DNA of 64,000 nt from Pelotomaculum propionicicum (GCF_004369225.1 NZ_QFFZ01000003.1:62001-126000), one strand, 5' to 3'; positions 17,047 through 26,439 are shown, counted from the stretch's first letter. The notes: generated by a model from the sequence alone, not told the origin. Numbers and translations: made by a program.

Positions 17047-17385
17047 AAGGTCCCTGGGGTACAAGGAGTCGTTGAGGAGTCGCCTAAAATTTCGGTCCTG
17101 TGCCGGACCGGCGCCCGGATCAAGGCGTTGCTGGAACAAGCCGTGGGTGACGGTGGTAAAGGCATCCAGGCGGCCGGCCTGACTTTTGCCTATAACCCCG
17201 GCGCGCCCGCCGGCAGCAGGAGCGAGAGCATCAGCAAAACCGACGGCACGCCCGTGGACATGAGGGACACCGTCAAAACATACAGGGTTGCCGCCATCAA
17301 CTTTGTGGCAGCGGGCGGTGATGGATTTGACGTTTGCAAAACGGTTGTTTTCTCCGACACCCACATTCTGCTCCGGATGCTTTAG
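17047..17385 (+). pseudogene. 5'-nucleotidase C-terminal domain fragment
   Basis: An open stretch without a convincing start reads RTGARIKALLEQAVGDGGKG, GLTFAYNPGAPAGSR, DGTPVDMRDTVKTYRVA and NFVAAGGDGF, the core of the 5'-nucleotidase C-terminal domain. The catalytic metallophosphoesterase domain is absent and the last residues are unrelated to the family. This is the remnant of a large secreted nucleotidase. Confidence 0.7.
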
Positions 17386-17436
17386 CCGAAAACATACGGC
17401 AGGCTGGCCGTATTACCGCCCGAATAGAGGGAAGAA

Positions 17437-18810
17437 TCAAGAATGTTGCTCCTGACATTTCAACGGCGTCCCCTGATGCCATTTGAGCGCCATAACGGTA
17501 ATGTCGTCGGACTGCTCCGCCCCGCCGGCGAAATCCCGGACCGCGTCTTTCAATGCCCTGGTCAACCCGGCGGCAGCGGCATTAATGTTATTTTTAAGAA
17601 TTTCTTCCAGTCTTTCTTCGCCGAACAACTCCCCTGCCGGGTTCATGGCCTCATTTATCCCGTCTGTATAGAGCAGGATAGTATCTCCCCTCTGCAGGCT
17701 AAAATCGTAAGAAGCAAATGAAAAACCCTCCATAACCCCCAGGGCGATCCCCCGCATTTTCGGCAGCTTTTCCAGGCTGCCGTCCGCTCTCAGGACAAAG
17801 GGCCGGTTATGTCCGGCATTACTGCATTTTACGTGCCCCGAAGGAATATGTAAGATTCCCAGAAACACTGTTACAAACATGGCAGAGTCATTATCCGCAC
17901 ACAATTCATTATTTACAGCGTCAAGGATCTGCTCTGGCGTTAATTCTTCATGCGCCCTGGCCTTTAACAGGGTCTTGGTCACCGCCATGAATAAAGACGC
18001 CGGCACCCCTTTGCCGGAAACATCCCCCACCAGAAAGCAAAGGGTGTCCTCATTCAACAGGAAGAAATCGTATAAATCCCCCCCCACTTCCCTGGCGGGC
18101 TCGAGAACGGCGTGGATGTCAAATTCTTTTCTGTTGGGAAAAGGCGGGAAAATCTTGGGCACAATGCTCATCTGAATTTCCCGGGCAACCTGCAGCTCTC
18201 CTTCTATGCGCTTTTTAACGGCTTCAGTTTCCCGTTCTTTGATCAGGTTCGCAACTATAAAAGTAAAAATACCGATTCCCAGTGAATTGGCAAGCACCAT
18301 GGGCAGGGACAGCTGTTTAACGAGGGCCAGGGCGGCCTGGTAAGGACTGGCCAAAAGCAGTGTCAGCCCCATGTGCAAAGACTCCATCAAGGCGGCAAAA
18401 AGCGCGGCGAAAGCCACCCCGGGCAGTTGTCCCCGGCGCAGGACGAAGATCATTCCACCGGCCAGACCGGCGATAACGGTGGAAATAGTACAGGGAAGGA
18501 CTGTCATCCCGCCCAGGAAGTAGCGGTGCGCCGCTCCTATGAGTCCGGCTCCCAAACCGACAATAGGGCCTCCCATCAGGCCGGCTATCATCGGCCCCAG
18601 ATCTCTTATATTGGCAATAGCGCCCAGTAGCTGTATTCCGCTCAGGGTTCCGTAAATGGAAAACAACCCGAATACACCTATCAGGCACAACTGATTTTTT
18701 AAATCGAGCTCCCCTTTTAATATTGAGGTAAAAACACGGCTCCTGGTTACGACATAAGCCAGAACTATGATAACAGACATGTTTTTTATCAGGGTGATAA
18801 GTAGTTCCAA
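17437..18810 (-). CDS. Membrane SpoIIE-type serine phosphatase
   Basis: 457 residues. Six or so membrane helices form a 5TMR-LYT-like sensor (residues 1-200; NIRDLGPMIAGLMGGP, GAAHRY), followed by a short coiled linker (ETEAVKKRIEGELQVAREIQ). A PP2C/SpoIIE phosphatase domain has EVGGDLYDFF, VGDVSGKGVPA, ILLYTDGINEA and SDDITVM. Such enzymes dephosphorylate STAS anti-anti-sigma proteins; two are in this window (1707, 26073). The TTG start is the only in-frame option but has a weak ribosome site. It follows the NHLM exporter by 65 bp on the same strand, so export and signalling genes appear co-transcribed. Confidence 0.88.
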   Translation of the reverse strand: MELLITLIKNMSVIIVLAYVVTRSRVFTSILKGELDLKNQLCLIGVFGLFSIYGTLSGIQLLGAIANIRDLGPMIAGLMGGPIVGLGAGLIGAAHRYFLGGMTVLPCTISTVIAGLAGGMIFVLRRGQLPGVAFAALFAALMESLHMGLTLLLASPYQAALALVKQLSLPMVLANSLGIGIFTFIVANLIKERETEAVKKRIEGELQVAREIQMSIVPKIFPPFPNRKEFDIHAVLEPAREVGGDLYDFFLLNEDTLCFLVGDVSGKGVPASLFMAVTKTLLKARAHEELTPEQILDAVNNELCADNDSAMFVTVFLGILHIPSGHVKCSNAGHNRPFVLRADGSLEKLPKMRGIALGVMEGFSFASYDFSLQRGDTILLYTDGINEAMNPAGELFGEERLEEILKNNINAAAAGLTRALKDAVRDFAGGAEQSDDITVMALKWHQGTPLKCQEQHS

Positions 18811-18875
18811 AATGCTTTCTATTTTTCATCCCTACCTTTCCGCAAACCTGTTAAACCGTACCCGTGACTCACTCC

Positions 18876-21782
18876 TCAGGCCAGTTGCCGCCTGGCCATA
18901 TCGGCAAACAGTCCTTCCTCCCGCATTAACTGCTCGTAACTGCCGCTCTGGACTACCCGGCCTTTGTCCAGCACGTAGATCCGGTCGGCGTTGATAATGG
19001 TGCTCAGGCGGTGGGCGATCACCACCCGGGTGGCCTGCAGCTTTTCCAAACTGCGGCTGACGACGGCCTGGCTGTGGTTGTCCAGAGCACTGGTGGCCTC
19101 GTCGAAGAAGACGAGGCGGGGCTTTTTGACAATGGCCCTGGCGATGAGCAGCCGCTGCCGCTGCCCGCCGGAAATGTTGGTGGCCCCCTCGCTGATCATG
19201 GTAAACATGCCCATGGGCATCCGGCGGATCTCTTCTTCGACGCCGGCCATGCGGGCGGCTTCCCAGGCGTCGTTCATGGACAGGTTGGCCAGCCCGGCGA
19301 TGTTGGTAAAGATGTCCCCGGCCATGAGCCGGCTGTTCTGGATTACAACGCCGCACTGGGAGCGCACGGCCCGCACGTCCAGGCCCGCCAGGTCCTGGCC
19401 GTCGTAGTATACGGCCCCGGATGAAGGCTGATCAAGGCCCAGCAGCAGCCGCAGCAGGGTGCTCTTGCCGCTCCCCGACGGCCCCACGACAGCCACGAAC
19501 TCGCCCGGCCGGACGCGCATGGATACGTCCTGAAGCACGGGAGGGTCGTCCGGGCTGTAGCTGAAGCTGACGTGGCTCACTTCGATGTCCCCCTTTAGCT
19601 CCCCCGGGTCGGCCTTGCTGTCGTCCACTTCCGGCGCCGTCTCCAAAATAGGCCGGGCCCGGTCGTAGACCGGCACGATGCTCAAAATCTGGAGAACTGT
19701 CGAGGAGAGCGTCAGCATGGAGGCGAGAAATCCACCGAAGGCGGTGATGAAGGCCAGGAACCGGCCGGTGGAAAGCCCGGAGCCGGCCATGGAGGCGTAG
19801 GCGGCGAAGATGGCCATGGAGGTCAGGGCGGGGAAGACCGTGTTGAACAGAGTAAGGCAGTTGGCGTTGAGGCGGGCGCGGAAGCTCACCCGGCGCTGCC
19901 GGGCAAACTCCCCGGCCCACAGGTAAAAGGCCCTGTTTTCCGCCCCGGCCACGCGGAACTTGGCAATCCCGCCCAACACCTGCATCACCAGGGATGATAT
20001 TTTCCCCTGGATTTCAGCGAGTTCCTTTTGATAGCGCAACTGTCCCAGGCTGAGGACGATGGTTACGGTGACGGCCGCCAGCACCAGGACCGCGGCCACT
20101 GAAGCCAGCCTGGCGTCGTAGAAGAGCAGCAGGCCCAGGTTGAAAAAGGAAAAAATACCTCCAAGCAGGGAGGATAGGCCCATCTGGAAAATACTACGAA
20201 TGACGGTATTGACGCTGCCGGCCCGGACCGCCAGATCTCCGGCGGAATAACGGCGGAAAAAGGGCAGCGGCAGGCTTAACAGCCGGTCCAGCAGGCCGGC
20301 CTCCAGGGAGACGGTGATCTTCCCCTCAATGCGGAGCAGAGCCACTTCCTCGGTCATTTTGAACAGGCCGACCGCCGCCGCCGCGGCCAGCAGGAACAGG
20401 ACCAGCTGTAAAAGCTGCCCCCGCTCCGCGCCCGGGATGACGCTGTCAAAGAAAAAGCCGGTGGCCACCGGCAGGGCCAGGCCCAGCAGGCCGCCCGCCA
20501 TGCCCATCAGCGCCACCGTGTCCACATCGCTCTTCCAGCCGGCGCCGGCGCAGAATTTTAGCAGGTCCCACAGGGAGAGGGCGCGGGCCGGAAAAGGGCG
20601 GAAAAAACTATACGCCGATAATTTAAGCCTGCGGGCCGTCCCGGCGGTCACGGGCAAAGTCGCTCCCTCCCGGGGGTCGTAAATGGTGTAGGCCCGGGGG
20701 GAAGCGGGCAGCAAAGCCACCGGCCGGCCGTCTTCCTCCATGAACGCCACCATGGGCCCGCTGTCCCGGGTCCACCACTCCCCGTTCAGCGTGACCCGGC
20801 GGGTTCTGACCCGCGAGGCCCTGGCAATGTCGCCCAGCGGGTCCCTGCTCCGGCCGTCGCGGGAAAACGGTGAGGCGACTATCTTAATGCCCGCCGCTTC
20901 GCCCGCCAGCATACACGCCTGCAGCAGGGCGTCACTGCCGTCGCCCTCCGGTCCGGCCTTCTTCCGCCCGTCCTCCACCGAAGCGGCCAGGCGGGTGAAG
21001 GCCTTCCGGGCGAAAGCCTGCTCCTGGTCCGTCCTCTTATGTAATAGCTGCCGTTCGTCCAGCCGGGCCTGCTTCCGGTTCAGGACGATGATGTCCAGGG
21101 CCAGCTTGTGGAACTCTTCCAGGCCGGACCAGTCCGCATCCTGCCGGAGAAAGCCGGCCGTGTCCAGCACTTTGATCCGGTTTTCGCCGATGGAGTAGAG
21201 CCAGGTGTAGGCGGTGACGGGAAAGAAAACGTCTCCTTTGACCACCGTGCTGATGCTGGAAAGGAGCATGGAAAACTCCGTCAAGTTGCTTTCTTCGTGT
21301 TTAACCCAGAGCACCTTCCGGCGGGGGCGCAGCGGCAGTTCCTCCCCGACCGTTACATCCCCCGGCTGCAGCTCCCGGTACGTCAGTGGGGGAACTTCCC
21401 GGCAGATGCCTTCGGCCAGCCCCGCCACCCAATTGTCGATCAGGGCGGCGATTTTCCCGGCGCGGCGGGGGTCACGGGCGGCTTCCCGCAGGCTGGTAAC
21501 GGCTACTTTCAGGAAAGAGGCTTCCTTACCCACCACCAGCAGCCCGAGATCCTTGCCGTAGCGTTCCGGATCCAGACTGAACAGTACGGAACCGGGCTCC
21601 GCCCGGAAGAGGTGTTCCCGCCGGCCCACCGGCTCACCGTCCCGCACCTGAACGGCGAAGATATCGGCCGGGCCCTCCCGGACGAACCAGGCCGCGTCCG
21701 GACCGGCCAGCAAAAAGGGCCGGCCGCCGCTTACTTCCACGGCTGCTGCTCCCAGCATGATTTGTTCCAGTCCTTCCGGCAT
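18876..21782 (-). CDS. NHLM-type ABC exporter, permease/ATP-binding protein
   Basis: 968 residues. The first 400 are a soluble domain typical of the second exporter of NHLM systems (cNMP-binding-like start, GGRPFLLAGPDAAWFV). About six membrane helices follow (about 430-710), then an ABC ATPase with Walker A GPSGSGKST, signature NISGGQRQR and Walker B RLVFFDEATSALD. No peptidase domain is present. NHLM exporters work as pairs with a C39-containing partner, here the next gene upstream, from which it is separated by 155 bp. The ATG has GGAGG 8 bp upstream. The gene is strikingly GC-rich. Confidence 0.92.
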   Translation of the reverse strand: MPEGLEQIMLGAAAVEVSGGRPFLLAGPDAAWFVREGPADIFAVQVRDGEPVGRREHLFRAEPGSVLFSLDPERYGKDLGLLVVGKEASFLKVAVTSLREAARDPRRAGKIAALIDNWVAGLAEGICREVPPLTYRELQPGDVTVGEELPLRPRRKVLWVKHEESNLTEFSMLLSSISTVVKGDVFFPVTAYTWLYSIGENRIKVLDTAGFLRQDADWSGLEEFHKLALDIIVLNRKQARLDERQLLHKRTDQEQAFARKAFTRLAASVEDGRKKAGPEGDGSDALLQACMLAGEAAGIKIVASPFSRDGRSRDPLGDIARASRVRTRRVTLNGEWWTRDSGPMVAFMEEDGRPVALLPASPRAYTIYDPREGATLPVTAGTARRLKLSAYSFFRPFPARALSLWDLLKFCAGAGWKSDVDTVALMGMAGGLLGLALPVATGFFFDSVIPGAERGQLLQLVLFLLAAAAAVGLFKMTEEVALLRIEGKITVSLEAGLLDRLLSLPLPFFRRYSAGDLAVRAGSVNTVIRSIFQMGLSSLLGGIFSFFNLGLLLFYDARLASVAAVLVLAAVTVTIVLSLGQLRYQKELAEIQGKISSLVMQVLGGIAKFRVAGAENRAFYLWAGEFARQRRVSFRARLNANCLTLFNTVFPALTSMAIFAAYASMAGSGLSTGRFLAFITAFGGFLASMLTLSSTVLQILSIVPVYDRARPILETAPEVDDSKADPGELKGDIEVSHVSFSYSPDDPPVLQDVSMRVRPGEFVAVVGPSGSGKSTLLRLLLGLDQPSSGAVYYDGQDLAGLDVRAVRSQCGVVIQNSRLMAGDIFTNIAGLANLSMNDAWEAARMAGVEEEIRRMPMGMFTMISEGATNISGGQRQRLLIARAIVKKPRLVFFDEATSALDNHSQAVVSRSLEKLQATRVVIAHRLSTIINADRIYVLDKGRVVQSGSYEQLMREEGLFADMARRQLA

Positions 21783-21937
21783 GTCCGAAACCTCCGGCGT
21801 TCTTTAAGAATACAGAAGTCAGGAGTCAGAATACAGAATGAAAACTAACTAAAATATATAAGCGCGAAGAAGATACTTCACTTACTTCTTCTTTTAAATT
21901 CTAAAATTCATTTTTATTCTAACTACTGACTTCTGAT

Positions 21938-24250
21938 TTACTGCTCCCTGATCAAACGGGCATAGGGCCCCTCTACGTCTTTCATCTCTTCATGGGTGCC
22001 CCGCTGCGCTACCTTGCCGTTTTCCAAAACAATGATCTCGTCGCAATCCCGGATGGTGCTGAGACGGTGGGCGGCAATCAGGCAGGTGCAGCCCCGGCGC
22101 CGCAGGCTGTCATCTACTTCTTTTTCCGTCACGGGGTCCAGGGCGCTGGTAGCCTCGTCCAGAACCAGAACGGTGGGGGAACCGGCCAGCGCCCTGGCAA
22201 TCTCAAGGCGCTGGCGCTGCCCGCCGCTGAAGTTGCGCCCGCCCTCTTCCACCAGGTGGGCGTAACCGCCGCCGCGGGCCATAATATCGTCGTGAATACA
22301 GGCGTCCTTCGCCGCCCGGACCACGTGGGCGTCCGGAACGGAATGGTCCCAAAGGGTAATATTTTCCCGGATGGTTCCTTCAAACAGGCTGATATCCTGG
22401 TCCACCAAGGCCACCGTGTTGCAGATCACCCGGCGCGGCCAGGCTTGGCGGGGCTTTCCGTCAAAAAGTATAGCTCCGGACCAAGGCTCGTAAAGCCCGG
22501 CCAGCAGCTTGGCCAGCGTGGACTTGCCGCTGCCGGACCCGCCCACCAGGGCCACCCGGTCGCCGGGGCGCAGAGTCATGCTGAAATCCTCGATCAGGGG
22601 CGGTTCCAGGCGGCTGTAGCCGAAAGTCACATTGCGGAATTCAACGTACCCGTCCAGTTTGGCCGGGGTTTCGCCGACGGCCCCGGGTTCATCCTCCCCG
22701 GCTGCCGGCGCTGCGACGGGCGCTCCATTTGGGAGAGTGTCCGGACCGCCAACGGCGCGGCCCTCCCCGGCTGCTGCCAACTCTCTGCTCAGCGGGTACT
22801 GCAGCACGTCGTCCAGGCGTTTCATGCTCCCTTCCACTTCCTGCAGGGTGGCCCCCAGGTTGACCATGCTGCCGAAAGGCCCCATGAAACTTGCTATGAG
22901 GCCCTGAAAAGCCACCAGCATGCCGATGGAAAGATGGCCGTCCAGAATCCGCAGCCCGCCTACAGCCAGGATGGCCGTATTGCAAAAACCGGTCACCAGG
23001 GTGGGAAAAACAGCCAGGTACTTGCTGGTAACTCCGAGACTTTGCTCGGAACGGAGAACCCTGGCCATATAGCCGGCCCAACGGTTAAAAAACTCCGTGT
23101 CCTGTCCGCTTGCCATAATGGACTCGATTATTTGCAGGCCGGAGAAGGTAACCCCGGACAGCTTGCCTGTTTCTTGCAAAAGCTTTTGATTCTCAATCAC
23201 CCTTCGGTGGGACACGTATTTCAAAAAGGCTATGTTTAAGAGGGCCAGGGGAACAGCCACGGCAGTCAATACGAGGTCGTACTGGCTCATTATCGCCAGG
23301 TAAAAAAACACCACCACCAGGTTTACGGCCGTGCTGGCCAGGTCTCCCGACAGCAGCCGGGCAACCTGGTCGTTGAGCGCCACCCTGCTCCCGATGTCGC
23401 CGAGATAGCGCTGGGAGAAAAAATCCACGGGAAGACGGACCACGTGCCAGAAGAACCGGCTGGAAGTGCTGAGGGCCAGCCTGGTCTCCAGCCGCAGCAG
23501 GTAATACTGCTGCAACCAGGTCAGGGCTCCCTGCAGGACGGCCGTCAGTCCCAGCCCCGCCAGCAGCGCCGGCAGCCAGTAGCCCGCCACACCAACAACG
23601 ACATAATCCACAAAGACCCGGGTGAAGGTGGGGATGGCCATGCCCGGGAGGAGCAGGAACAGGCTGGCCAGCACGACGTAGGCCAGGGCCGGCTCGAGAC
23701 CGGACAGCCGGCGGCGCAAGGCCGGGATCAGGCCGTGCTTCACCCCGCCGGGCCGGAAATCCGGCCCCGGCTCGAAAGTGAGCGCGATGCCGGTAAAGGA
23801 CCGGTCGAACTCTTCCTCCGAAACCGTCCGGGTACCCTGGCCCGGGTCGTTCAGGTAAACCCGGCCCTTCTTAAAACCCTCCAGGACGACGAAGTGGTTG
23901 AACTCCCAGTGAATGATCATGGGAAACCGCATTTCTTTCAGCCCGTCGGGATCCCGGCGGTAGCCGCCGGCTATTAAGCCGTAACTTCTGGCCGCTTTCA
24001 CAATATTGCTGGCCTTGCTGCCGTCCCGGGACACTCCGCAAGCGTGGCGCAATTCCTCCAGGGGAACAATGCGCCCGTGGTAAGCCAGGATCATGGCCAG
24101 GCTGGCCGCCCCGCACTCCACGGCTTCCATTTGCAGGACCGTGGGGGTCTTGACCCGCCGCGCCGGCGGCTTGGCCTTTTTATATCGTTTCGTTTCTCTG
24201 GACGGCTCTTTATCTAGGCCGGGGCGGCTTGGCCATAAAGAGAAATTCAT
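21938..24250 (-). CDS. NHLM-type ABC exporter with C39 leader peptidase
   Basis: 770 residues. The N-terminal C39 peptidase has the catalytic Cys46 in EAVECGAASLAM, the His in EFNHFVVLEG and the Asp in LNDPGQG. A six-helix transmembrane domain and an ABC ATPase follow (Walker A GGSGSGKST, signature NFSGGQRQR, Walker B VLVLDEATSALDP). Such proteins cut leaders after Gly-Gly and export the product, which fits the GG at residue 85 of all three precursors. A Pro/Ala/Gly-rich linker sits between the membrane and ATPase domains (about 505-550). The ATG follows GAGAGG. It is the middle gene of the HlyD-C39-ABC export operon. Confidence 0.94.
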   Translation of the reverse strand: MNFSLWPSRPGLDKEPSRETKRYKKAKPPARRVKTPTVLQMEAVECGAASLAMILAYHGRIVPLEELRHACGVSRDGSKASNIVKAARSYGLIAGGYRRDPDGLKEMRFPMIIHWEFNHFVVLEGFKKGRVYLNDPGQGTRTVSEEEFDRSFTGIALTFEPGPDFRPGGVKHGLIPALRRRLSGLEPALAYVVLASLFLLLPGMAIPTFTRVFVDYVVVGVAGYWLPALLAGLGLTAVLQGALTWLQQYYLLRLETRLALSTSSRFFWHVVRLPVDFFSQRYLGDIGSRVALNDQVARLLSGDLASTAVNLVVVFFYLAIMSQYDLVLTAVAVPLALLNIAFLKYVSHRRVIENQKLLQETGKLSGVTFSGLQIIESIMASGQDTEFFNRWAGYMARVLRSEQSLGVTSKYLAVFPTLVTGFCNTAILAVGGLRILDGHLSIGMLVAFQGLIASFMGPFGSMVNLGATLQEVEGSMKRLDDVLQYPLSRELAAAGEGRAVGGPDTLPNGAPVAAPAAGEDEPGAVGETPAKLDGYVEFRNVTFGYSRLEPPLIEDFSMTLRPGDRVALVGGSGSGKSTLAKLLAGLYEPWSGAILFDGKPRQAWPRRVICNTVALVDQDISLFEGTIRENITLWDHSVPDAHVVRAAKDACIHDDIMARGGGYAHLVEEGGRNFSGGQRQRLEIARALAGSPTVLVLDEATSALDPVTEKEVDDSLRRRGCTCLIAAHRLSTIRDCDEIIVLENGKVAQRGTHEEMKDVEGPYARLIREQ

Positions 24251-24384
24251 ATTTTAAACCTCTCGTTTGGGATCGTGAGACGTGAGACATTTTAACCGTG
24301 GGTTCTTACATCTCATGCCCTACCTTCAAATGACGGTGTGTCCCCGTATCGTTCGCTAACGATAACGCCGTGCCTCCACCGGGT
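24251..24384 (-). other. Intercistronic gap with hairpin
   Basis: Between the HlyD-like and C39 genes lies a perfect hairpin TATCGTT-CGCT-AACGATA (about 24346-24363) and a short piece of the cgtgagacgtgagac repeat. There is no U-tract, so it looks like an mRNA processing or stability element rather than a terminator. Confidence 0.35.
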
Positions 24385-25278
24385 TTACTGAATGGTTACG
24401 TGTCCCCTTTCCGCTAACGCGGGAAAGAGCAAGGCAATCGGCCGCACCTTGCGCACGGTAATCAATCCCTGACAAAGAATCCCGCTGTTGATCCGCATGT
24501 CCGGCCCCTGCCCGTTGGTCCAGCGGTAGCCGTTGGGGGCGCCGGGGTCCCGCGTAAGGCTTACGCGCACCGCAATAGGCGCCCCGGTTCCCATCAACTG
24601 CCGGGCCAGTTCCTTGCTGCCCACTTCGCGGGCCACACCCTCAAAGGTGGACGGATATCCGGCCACGGACTTGACCTGGCCCCGCAGGTACCCGTATTCT
24701 TCCTTTTTGGCCACGCTGAGCGAAATCAGGGCGTCCATACCCTGGCTGATCTTCTCGCCTTCTTCGGCAGGGACGTAAATGACAGCCTCCAGGTCCTCCC
24801 CGCCGGCGTCAGGCTCCAGGATCAAAACCGGCTCCCCGGCCTGGAGCAGGTCGCCCTTTTTCACCAGCACGTCAAGTACCCGGCCGGGCCGGGGGCTGAC
24901 TACCCGCGACCCCTGCGCCTCCTCCCCGGGCTGGCCCTGCGAGGCGGGCCGGTCTTCAGCCTGTTCAGGCCGGTCGACACTGATCAACGCCTCGCCCGGC
25001 TGGACCAGGTCACCGGGCGCCACCCGGACTTCGCTGACCTGCCCGCCGGTCATTGCAGCGACCTGGACAATTCCCCCCGGCCGGAGGATAATTCCCTGTC
25101 CGGCCACGTGGACGGACAAACTGCCCAGTGTTCCCCAGATAATGGCCGCGGCCAGCAAAAAGCCGATGGCGGCCAGCGCCAGCCACCCGCGCGGGGTGGT
25201 TACCGTCATCAGCGTATCCAGTTGCCCAGGTGTTTCAAGATGGTCCAGGGCTTTTTTGCGGTATAAATTCATCTGCAT
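24385..25278 (-). CDS. NHLM-type HlyD family secretion adaptor
   Basis: 297 residues: a short cytoplasmic start, one membrane helix (GWLALAAIGFLLAAAIIWGTL, about 31-52) and an extracytoplasmic barrel-lipoyl adaptor (GQGIILRPGGIVQV, VSPRPGRVLDVLVKKGDLLQAGEPVLIL). The usual long coiled coil is missing: the hairpin is replaced by a short Gln/Gly/Glu-rich stretch (about 108-122). Adaptors of this kind bridge the exporter to the envelope. The ATG at 25278 has AAGGAG 13 bp upstream; a second ATG two codons later is possible. It is the first gene of the export operon. Confidence 0.88.
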   Translation of the reverse strand: MQMNLYRKKALDHLETPGQLDTLMTVTTPRGWLALAAIGFLLAAAIIWGTLGSLSVHVAGQGIILRPGGIVQVAAMTGGQVSEVRVAPGDLVQPGEALISVDRPEQAEDRPASQGQPGEEAQGSRVVSPRPGRVLDVLVKKGDLLQAGEPVLILEPDAGGEDLEAVIYVPAEEGEKISQGMDALISLSVAKKEEYGYLRGQVKSVAGYPSTFEGVAREVGSKELARQLMGTGAPIAVRVSLTRDPGAPNGYRWTNGQGPDMRINSGILCQGLITVRKVRPIALLFPALAERGHVTIQ

Positions 25279-25317
25279 GAATTTGAACCTGCTCCTTCAT
25301 AAATCGCTACCATTCGA

Positions 25318-25333
25318 TTTTGAGTTCTCAAAA
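25318..25333. promoter_or_regulatory. Palindrome upstream of the export operon
   Basis: TTTTGAG-TT-CTCAAAA is a perfect inverted repeat 40 bp before the HlyD start, in the 266-bp gap between the export operon and the divergent kinase gene. It could be an operator. The rest of the gap (25334-25544) is AT-rich and holds promoter-like sequence that I cannot assign to a sigma factor. Confidence 0.35.
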
Positions 25334-25544
25334 CTTTGATCTTATGCTAAATTATTCTTTGCCGGTGTTTCCAACTCCTCCTGCCGGGCTTCTTCATGAA
25401 GGTTTTTAATAATCAGGGATTATAGATTTGTTTCTCAGTGGAAAAAGAGAATATCTTTTAACTGTGATATGTTTTAAAATAAAAAGGGAATGCCCGGGCG
25501 ATAGGCGAAAAGCAGTGGTCCAAAGGAAGGGATGGTAAGTTACC

Positions 25545-25961
25545 TTGGTCAATGAAGCTTGGATCGAACTAAAAAACAACCTTTCCGAACTGGAGCGGTT
25601 AAGCCTTGCTTTGGAAGAATTCGGATACTCTCACCACCTGCCGCTAAAAACCATCATGGACGTAAACCTGGCCCTGGACGAGATCTTTACCAACATCGTA
25701 TCCTATGGATTTGAGGATCATGACGAACACCTGATCAGTATTTACCTGTTAATTAAAGGGAAAGAGCTGAACATCAGAGTGGAAGACGACGGTACGCCCT
25801 TTAATCCTTTAGAAGTTCCTGAACCGGACCTAAACGCGCCATTGGAAGAAAGAAAGACAGGGGGATTGGGAATTCATTTTGTCCGGAAAATGATGGAGGA
25901 GTTGAAATATGAAAGACAACAGGGGAAAAATGTACTGCTGCTTAAGAAGAAGTTGAATTGA
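25545..25961 (+). CDS. RsbW/SpoIIAB-like anti-sigma serine kinase
   Basis: 138 residues forming one GHKL ATPase domain. The N box is LALDEIFTNIVSYG, the G1 box VEDDGTPF and the G2 box GGLGIHFV. Members phosphorylate STAS proteins and hold a sigma factor or another partner. The TTG start is about 13 bp after AAGGAAGGG. The gene is divergent from the export operon and 111 bp before a STAS gene; with the SpoIIE phosphatase at 17437 this completes a partner-switching set. No sigma factor is visible, so the output is unknown. Confidence 0.88.
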   Translation: MVNEAWIELKNNLSELERLSLALEEFGYSHHLPLKTIMDVNLALDEIFTNIVSYGFEDHDEHLISIYLLIKGKELNIRVEDDGTPFNPLEVPEPDLNAPLEERKTGGLGIHFVRKMMEELKYERQQGKNVLLLKKKLN

Positions 25962-26072
25962 CACCGGCCCAAGATATCATATTTGCGTCAGGTACTCAAT
26001 AAGTTAATAAATTCATAAGTTAGGTACCAGGCGCCTAATAAACTGAACAAAATTTTCGCAGGGGGAATCACT

Positions 26073-26405
26073 ATGAAAATCCAGGAAAGCAAGAGCGGGT
26101 CTGTTATTATTCTGGAGCTTAACGGGAGGCTTGATGCGAGCACTTCAGGTATATTGGAGAAAAAGTTGATGGATTCCCTGGACGGAGGGGAAAAGTTTTT
26201 CATCCTGGATTTTAACCAGTTGGATTACATCAGCAGCGCGGGTTTAAGGGTGCTCCTCATGGCCGCGAAGAAAACCAACGGCATCGGTGGCAAAGTGGCG
26301 CTGTCATGCCTCAAAGAGCACGTCAAAGAGGTCTTCGACATTGCCGGTTTTACCGCCATCTTCCCGATCTGTTTCACTCAGGAAGACGCCGCCAAGTTGT
26401 TCTAA
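26073..26405 (+). CDS. STAS-domain anti-sigma factor antagonist
   Basis: 110 residues, a single STAS domain with the phosphorylation-site motif DYISSAGLRVL. It closely resembles the protein at 1707. The ATG follows AGGGGGA at 7 bp. It is probably co-transcribed with the kinase just upstream and dephosphorylated by the SpoIIE-type enzyme at 17437. Confidence 0.9.
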   Translation: MKIQESKSGSVIILELNGRLDASTSGILEKKLMDSLDGGEKFFILDFNQLDYISSAGLRVLLMAAKKTNGIGGKVALSCLKEHVKEVFDIAGFTAIFPICFTQEDAAKLF

Positions 26406-26412
26406 TAAGGGG

Positions 26413-26439
26413 GAAGCAAGGGGACGTTCTTTTTGCTTC
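26413..26439. repeat. AAGCAAGGGGACG palindromic repeat
   Basis: GAAGCAAGGGGACG-TTCTTT-TTGCTTC follows the STAS stop codon. It is a slightly altered copy of the family at 12230, 15804 and 62983. A half copy of the GTACGAATaaATTCGTAC hairpin element follows at about 26450-26473. Confidence 0.55.

Noticed and set aside
21992-23239. 415-codon plus-strand open frame inside the C39 exporter
   Set aside because: It is antisense to a secure gene and full of low-complexity Gly, Ala and Gln; high GC content explains the lack of stops.
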